A DNA stretch of 64,000 nucleotides from NCBI GenBank assembly GCA_002682825.1, contig NOKP01000003.1, positions 1,674,001 through 1,738,000 of the forward strand, given 5' to 3'. The notes beneath the pieces are model-generated. The model did not search any database and was not told the DNA's origin. It was given only the letters and a program-made list of their open reading frames with translations. Within the stretch, counting starts at the first letter, position 1. The number at the start of each line of letters is the position of its first letter. The position numbers and the translations under genes are program-made. Positions 57,981-64,000 of this stretch are shown here, piece by piece. The stretch is from Neonectria sp. B-13. Taxonomy: Eukaryota; Ascomycota; Sordariomycetes; Hypocreales; Nectriaceae.

Positions 57981-59438
57981 ATGTCGGTTAACGACATCCT
58001 CGATCGGGATTCAACCCTACAATCCCTTCCCCCAGCCCCCACCAAGGATCTAAGGAGACAGGTCAGAGAAGACCTCCAGAACCCGTCCATCAAAGCTCCC
58101 ATCCTCGTTGTTCTTGACGACGACCCTACCGGAACACAGACGTGTCACGATGTCAATATTCTCACTGTCTGGGATGTCCCTCGACTCGTCGCCGAGTTCA
58201 AGCAGACGAAACAGGGCGGCGGCTTCTTCATTCTGACAAACTCACGGGCGCTGCATCCGCAACAAGCCCGCGAGCTCATCGCCGAGATCTGCACCAACCT
58301 ACAAGCGGCATCAAAGGAAACTGGCGCAGCTTTCGAAGTCGTGCTTCGCAGTGACTCTACCTTGCGAGGACATTTCCCGCTAGAGGCCGAGGCCGTCGAG
58401 AAAGTCTTGGGTGCTGCCGACGCCTGGGTCCTTTGTCCGTTCTTCCTGCAAGGTGGGCGATACACCATTGGGGACGTCCACTATGTCCAAGAAGGCGACA
58501 AATTGTTGCCAGCGGCGCAAACACCATTCGCTAAGGATGCTACTTTTGGCTACAAGAGCTCGAATCTGAGGGACTACGTGGTTGAAAAGACAAAGGGAAC
58601 CATACCCAGAGATAGGATTACATCCATCAGCTTGGAAACGATACGTACTGGTGGCGTGGATGCGGTTTTGAAGCAGCTGGAGGAGGAGGTCAATGGCAAC
58701 CGACCCGTTATCGTCATAAACGCCGCTGCAGATGAGGATGTTGACGTCGTGGTGGCGGCGCTGTTGCGAGCCTCGAAAACTGGAAAGCGCTTCCTCTTCC
58801 GGACCGGCGCAGCATTCGTCTCAGCACGACTAGGAATTCCATCTATTCCTCCCATCTCATCTAGCCACTTAGGCCTCTCAGGAGATGTTGGCGGTTTAAT
58901 TATCGCAGGCTCCTATGTACCCAAGACAACCGCACAACTCGAATCGCTACGAACTCGGTCCGGCGAGAAGCTGACCAGTATCATTCTTGATGTGAAGAAG
59001 CTCCTTCAGTCTCCCGACGCCGCGGCTGAAGAGGTTTCGAAGGCTCTTGCTACGGCGGAAGCGGAGATCAAGCGAGGACAGGACGTCCTTGTGATGACGA
59101 GTCGAGAGCTGATTGTCGGAGGAGACGAGGCCAAAAGCCTGGATATTGGCTCCACTATTGCCCAGGTTTTGGTCTCATTCCTTCAGCAGCTTCAGCAGAA
59201 GCCTCGGTACGTCATTGCTAAGGGTGGAATTACATCTTCAGATATGGCTACCAAAGGCCTGAAAATGAAGCGCGCCCTCATTGTCGGCCAAGCTGCACCA
59301 GGCGTTCCCCTCTGGCGCTGCGATGAACCAGAGTCCAAGTGGCCTGGCTTGCCATACGTTGTCTTCCCAGGTAATGTCGGCACGAACGATACTCTGTACG
59401 AAGTGGTAAAGGGTTGGGCTGTTGAGAAAGCTGTCTAG
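57981..59438 (+). CDS. Four-carbon acid sugar kinase family (DUF1537; 3-oxo-tetronate/threonate kinase-like)
   Basis: A single exon of 485 aa from MSVNDILDRD. The N-terminal domain has LVVLDDDPTGTQTCHDVNIL and FEVVLRSDSTLRGHFPLE, the hallmark DDPTG and R-x-DST-x-RG motifs of the OtnK/DenK/DtnK family. The C-terminal nucleotide-binding domain has YVIAKGGITSSD and GLPYVVFPGNVGTNDTLYE. These enzymes phosphorylate four-carbon sugar acids or 3-oxo-tetronates with ATP. Length and both domains are complete. Neighbours (Zn2Cys6 regulator, organic-anion MFS transporter) fit a small sugar-acid catabolic cluster, though no NAD-dependent dehydrogenase or class II aldolase partner is in view. The exact substrate is undetermined. 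Confidence 0.9.
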   Translation: MSVNDILDRDSTLQSLPPAPTKDLRRQVREDLQNPSIKAPILVVLDDDPTGTQTCHDVNILTVWDVPRLVAEFKQTKQGGGFFILTNSRALHPQQARELIAEICTNLQAASKETGAAFEVVLRSDSTLRGHFPLEAEAVEKVLGAADAWVLCPFFLQGGRYTIGDVHYVQEGDKLLPAAQTPFAKDATFGYKSSNLRDYVVEKTKGTIPRDRITSISLETIRTGGVDAVLKQLEEEVNGNRPVIVINAAADEDVDVVVAALLRASKTGKRFLFRTGAAFVSARLGIPSIPPISSSHLGLSGDVGGLIIAGSYVPKTTAQLESLRTRSGEKLTSIILDVKKLLQSPDAAAEEVSKALATAEAEIKRGQDVLVMTSRELIVGGDEAKSLDIGSTIAQVLVSFLQQLQQKPRYVIAKGGITSSDMATKGLKMKRALIVGQAAPGVPLWRCDEPESKWPGLPYVVFPGNVGTNDTLYEVVKGWAVEKAV

Positions 59439-59602
59439 TTGGTAGCGACTACAAATAGATGACTTAGATATCGATTATGGATTTATAATGCCGCCATGAC
59501 GACGTAATATCTGAGTGCAGACCACTGTTGACATGTGACAAAGACTTTAATTCACCAGCGACACAGATTTATTCTCATGTGGCCCTAGGTTGTTGTTTCA
59601 TC

Positions 59603-61978
59603 CTACGAAAAGTGGCTAGTCAAGAAGCTATATACATCGCTTGACGATTCCGCCCCAAACGCCTCATACAGAAGATTGTCATTCATAAAAGTCGACCCAT
59701 TCCCAAAGAAATCTTGCTCGTGTGGTTGTTGAGCATATGCGTCCCATCCAGTACTAGGAAGTTGAACCGGTGGAGGAGGTCCAAATCCTATTCCTGGCGC
59801 CGTCATTGTCTCGCTGGATCCTTTGTGATAACCGAACTGATCAGGTTGAAGAACGTGTAATGGCCGACCTTGTTCCTCTTCGCCTGCTTCCGCTGTCATT
59901 TCGGCAAGCATTTTCTCAAGTCCGTTGGCGATATGGTGCAGTACGTGGCGGTCCGAGGTGATGGAGCTCTTGAGGAGAATGATCATCTTTTCCAACAAAT
60001 GCGAGACGTTCAAGTAGCTGTGCTCAATATTGAAGCCCATTAGTCGATTCCACTTTGTCGCAACCTTCATCAGAAAGACGGAGGCAAACGCAATCATGGT
60101 ATGAACGTAGAGGGGCGTGCCAACAAGTGCTCTGCGCATATCTTCCTCCTCCAGCACGAAAGTAAGAATACTGGCGGCAGCCGAGATGGCCATGTTTGTG
60201 AACTCTTTTCTCTCTGTCGAGAGTCTTCCTGAGTTGAGACTTACACCTCTCACTGCCAGAATGTTGAGTTGGAGCTTGGCAAAGTAGCTGTAGAGGATAA
60301 TGCCTTTGGGCGGGAACGTGCCAATGAAGCTGTTGCTCTGCTGTCGGGCATACCACCGCATGCGCCACTGCTCTATTTCAAGGTTGAAGTTTCGAAGGTC
60401 CGAAAAGTCTTCTTCCTCGAGCATGTCGACCGAGGAATCGTTCGAGGTGGTGTTGGTGCCGTAGCGGATCGTGTGAGGGTCTGGGAGGCGCCGCACAGCA
60501 AACCGCTCGTACACCCGTGTAAGAATTTGCATCAAAGAAACCTGAGACAGAATACGTGCATCGAGTGGCCCTGCAAAAGGCGATGCGAGGAATAGTTCGT
60601 GCTCTCTGATTTGGGTTGACTCGGCAATCATCGGCGGACGACCATACGCGATGCTGAAGTGGTGATCGCATACATAGAGCATGTACCACAAGCGAGCTCG
60701 GAGAAAATGCTCTCTGTCTCCTTCAAGGGCTTTTGCGAAGGACTGGTGGATATTCAACTCAGTTGCAATGCGAATAGCATGCCCAGACAATTTCCAAGAA
60801 ACCTCTGACAGCCAGAACGCGGCGATGCAGAGTCCCCGTACGTCGTCTATACTGTGATATCTAGAGAACATGGATGATGATATCAGAGCCAGGAACTCTT
60901 TGTAGCATTTGTCGAAAGTCTCGGCGCTTGTGGGTATATGCATGGCGGTGACGGCGAGGATCGTTGCTGTGAGCAGTTCGGAGGATTTGCGCACGGAATG
61001 GAACGAGTGATGTGTCTGCTCAAGGCCAACCCAGAGGTAATGATTCAGGGACATGTGAAAGCTGAAGACGATTTGTTAGCTTGAATTTAGTGGTGAGACT
61101 GAACCGTAACCCAACTTACGTTTTATACAGCTCCTCGGCCTCGTGCTCAGAAATGACACCCCTCGAGATAAAGTCGTTCAGCTCCCCCTGACTCCCAGGA
61201 ATGGTACGCGCGGTCTTCGCCCGGTTGCTTCTGATGTTCCGCAGTCTCGTAACCTCGTATAGACTGTTCATAGGCTCTTCAACCGTCACTGCCCCGTTGC
61301 CTTGGTCGTTACTGGGCGCGGGCTCCAGCGAGTTCTCGCGGGTCATGGCCATTTGCGTGTTGTCCTCTCGCGAAGACAAGCCGGCAGGGCTTGTGGTGCT
61401 TCCAGGAGTGACGGTTGATGGGTTTTGCACGGTAAGACATTGGCTGTCAGGAAGTTGTGGTTGTCGTCTCTCTGCAATAACCGTATCCAGACTTCGGCGC
61501 ATCAACTCAATCTCGTGTCTCATGCTATCGATTTTCTGCCTACAAAGTTGAAGTTAGAAGGTATGAGGTTTTATTTCGAAAAGAAATTGTAGTCTTACTC
61601 ATATCTTTCCATCGATAGCAGGGACACATCATCACCGTTGCCCATGCTAATGCTTGATGGTTTGAAGACGCATTCTACCTTGCGGCGAAGGCAATGGCGA
61701 CATTTTCGGTCACCGGGAAAGATCTCGCATCTCATTTTCAGCTTCCTGCATTCGTGACCTAAGGTTCTGTCAGCATGACTTTTGTTGATGTTTCAAATCG
61801 TTCACAGCTTACAAGCCTTCGATTTCCTCCCTGGACCTCCAACACCATCCACGAACTTGCCGGGCCGCAGCCCCTTGGGCTTGACATCGCTCTCAGTCTG
61901 AACTGATAAATGTGGTGACGACACGGGCTTCTCGTGATCTTCGTCTGCTCTTGATACGTCTGTGGAATCCATATTCAT
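59603..61978 (-). CDS. Zn2Cys6 fungal-specific transcription factor
   Basis: Four exons (61978-61813, 61758-61599, 61539-61120, 61061-59603) give 734 aa. The zinc cluster is C-x2-C-x6-C-x9-C-x2-C-x6-C (ACHECRKLKMRCE..., KCRHCLRRKVEC), its first Cys codon split by intron 1. A short coiled coil (YEQKIDSMRHEIELMRRSL) follows. The regulatory domain contains WLSEVSWKLSGHAIRIATEL and HHFSIAYGRPPMI; the tail is Gly/Pro/Gln-rich. It lies between the kinase (convergent, 165 bases) and the MFS transporter (same strand) and is a candidate pathway-specific regulator of them, by position only. Confidence 0.88.
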
Positions 61979-62710
61979 GCGATACTATTCCAAAGGGGCG
62001 TTGTTCATGACGCATCCAGCCTCGACCTTTGCTTACCACCGGTAAATCGGGAAATGGCCTGGGTTTTGTTTCCACCCCAGGTATAAAATGTGGAGAGTGA
62101 AGGCGGGGGAAGCGGGGAAGGAACGGCACTACGACAAAGTCTCGTCTAGTGTCTACATTAGCTTGTTGGATTGCCTCCGCACTCTCTCCGCAGGACCGCA
62201 ACAGCATCAGCATCCGGGTTGCCAAGCAAAGATAGGCATGATAGCTGATATCACGAAGGGTGACTAGTCGATATCGCCCCCCAGTAAACGAAGGTGAGTC
62301 TCACCTGCCACTATGCCTCTACCGGAGATAGTACGGGCTCGTAAATTGACCCGTCACCATGGGTGTCATGTGGATTGCCAAGGATGAGGGGTTTGGGGAG
62401 TCCCTCAAAGCGGAGCACAACTGCAGTGTGTCTTGTCAAGAAATGGATCGTTTCCATGGTTCAATGACTCAATATTGACACGCATGTCCAAAAATCAGGA
62501 ATTGCGTGAGTGGATATCAAGGTCACTTGAACATTTTCCAGTTTTATAGGTCGGTTAGTTTTCAGTGATGGATAGTCCACGCCTTTTTACTGCAGAGCAT
62601 CACTGACGGTTTTCTGGCAAAGCCAAATTCCTCCAGATTATTCCATAGATATACCTCTACTAACTACATTATCGTTTCCCTCAAACCAGTCAAATTACCG
62701 TAGACAACCC
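61979..62710. promoter_or_regulatory. Intergenic region between regulator and transporter
   Basis: About 730 bases holding the regulator's promoter and the 3' region of the MFS gene. No gene or specific site seen. Confidence 0.5.
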
Positions 62711-63993
62711 CTAGATATCATATCTTGCCTTGTGGCCAGCATTGATGCCACCTAGAGGTCTGCCAACAGTAGCGTGCTCTCCGTGCTTCTCAAGGTGCTC
62801 AGCCAGATTCTTGCCGGAGATTCCTTCCTCCACCGACAAAGTAGATTCCATTTCGTCCATCTTCTTGTTGTCCTTCCTGAGGCAGATCGTAAGAGCAATG
62901 GAACTGGCAATGGTGATAACGGTCAAAGCCAGGTTTACGGACCAGGCCGTCGTGTATCGCGGTCCGTCGCTGGCGGGATACAAGTAAGGGGTCCACACGA
63001 GCGCCAGGTTTCCAACAGAGTTGTTCATAGCCAGACTGATGGCACGCTTCTTGCGAGGTCGGGCTCCAATGTTGGCCATCCAGGCGTTAGAGATTTGGAA
63101 ACAACCGTATGTGCCGGGAAGCATGAGGAAGAGCGCAAAATATCGAGCAGCGGTGTTTGTCGTGGCCATGGTGATGATAATGCCTGCGAGAGCCACGAAG
63201 CTGGGGTAGATGATGTGAGGGGATCGCTGGCCGTTGCGGTCAGAGTACCAGGTGTTGAAGAGACAGAACATTGCTGTGAACAAGAATGGCGGGGCTGTTA
63301 GGAGTAGGGTCTTGATGGTAGAATAACCAAAGCTCTTGACGAGAGTGGGAAGGAAGTTGGTCAAAGACGCAACAGCCTGGACACACATCTGGCCAACAAT
63401 GCAAAGCCAGACCCGATGATCCTTGGCGGCCATCTTGAAGGCAGCAAGCGTGGTGATGTCCTCTTCCTCTTCTCCGGCGTCTTCGACGATGCGCATGATT
63501 CCGAGAGCCTTCTCCTCCTCGGACAACCACTTCGTTGTGGCGGGCCAGTCGGGGATGACCAGTCCAGTGACCACAGCAAAAACGACTGTTGCGATGCCTT
63601 CGATGAGGAACAGCCAGCGCCAGCTCTCGATTTTATTGTTCGCAAACGCTGCTGCGATTCCGGCTGCGAAGAGACCGCCAAAGGCTCCAGAGACCATGGC
63701 AGCGCAGAAGAAAATTCCCAAGCGCAGACCCAGCTCCTTTCTCGTATACCATCCGCTGAAGAGGAACGCGACGCCGACGAAGAATGGGGCCTAAACGCGT
63801 GTTATGTTAGAACTCATTCTCCGTAAATATGTCGTATCACTTACTTCTGTTACTCCGAGGAAGAAACGGCAGACGACAAGACCGGCAAAGCCATGGACTG
63901 CTGCTGTGGTACCGCTGACAATACCCCAAGCAACCATGCAAAGGGAAAGGTACCAACTAGGCCGGACCTTGCTAAGAATCATGTTGCTCGGAA
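62711..63993 (-). CDS. MFS transporter, anion:cation symporter (Dal5/Tna1-like), 5' end outside window
   Basis: Two visible exons (63993-63845 and 63790-62711) encode about 409 C-terminal residues; the upstream exons lie beyond the right window edge. An AG acceptor at 63995-63994 marks the edge of the first visible exon (VPSNMILSKVRPSWYL). Typical of this subfamily are the CRFFLGVTEV segment, FSGWYTRKELGLRLGIFF, the long cytoplasmic linker with the WLSEEEK motif, and the last six helices with GCFQISNAWMANIGA. Members carry organic anions such as allantoate, nicotinate, tartrate or sugar acids, which suits the adjacent acid-sugar kinase. The C-terminal about 50 residues are hydrophilic and acidic. 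Confidence 0.88.
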
Positions 63994-64000
63994 CTTATAG

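Noticed and set aside
1..64000. CRISPR arrays, bacterial operons or ribosome binding sites
   Set aside because: The gene structure is eukaryotic with spliceosomal introns; no spaced direct-repeat arrays of CRISPR type were seen.

Overview
The window comes from a filamentous ascomycete (Pezizomycotina). Genes carry many short GT-AG introns of about 50-80 bases (two look like GC-AG), and the content is typically fungal: Zn2Cys6 regulators, HET- and NACHT-domain proteins, MFS transporters, a secreted AA14-like protein, and an LTR retrotransposon with RIP-like C-to-T/G-to-A decay. Exon models were built by hand from frame continuity and splice signals. Every multi-exon model given as a functional gene sums to a whole number of codons, except the transporter cut by the right window edge.

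Layout. 0.3-4.4 kb: a RecQ helicase and a multi-pass membrane protein. 4.4-8.1 kb: gene-poor, with a possible NACHT relic. 8.1-18.4 kb: a cytosolic-type GH3 beta-glucosidase with PA14 insert, a convergent Zn2Cys6 regulator, a mitochondrial D-lactate-dehydrogenase-type flavoenzyme and a secreted AA14-like (LPMO-type) protein. 21.1-35.4 kb: an MFS sugar transporter gene split by a 12.5-kb Ty3/gypsy element (22317-34844; 549-bp LTRs; AACAT target duplication). 36.1-42.6 kb: nitrilase, ThDP-dependent decarboxylase-like enzyme and amidase. 42.8-57.4 kb: an allorecognition/NLR-like neighbourhood with a HET protein, two back-to-back gene relics, a conserved fungal protein, a SNF2-RING ATPase and a NACHT protein ending in C2H2 zinc fingers. 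58.0-64.0 kb: a four-carbon acid-sugar kinase (DUF1537), a Zn2Cys6 regulator and an anion-symporter-type MFS protein, plausibly a sugar-acid utilisation cluster.

Two observations stand out. First, the retrotransposon carries an extra open frame downstream of pol (from 31843) whose decayed sequence keeps the His-Asp-Gln-Cys spacing of Ulp1/C48 SUMO proteases, with the Cys position now Tyr. Second, a short motif (core CACTGCAATTYTAG) occurs about 14 times between 42.7 and 53.9 kb. Apart from one copy, every copy has the same orientation relative to the next gene start: the HET gene, the conserved fungal protein and the NACHT-C2H2 gene. It is either a shared promoter element or an undescribed short repeat family.
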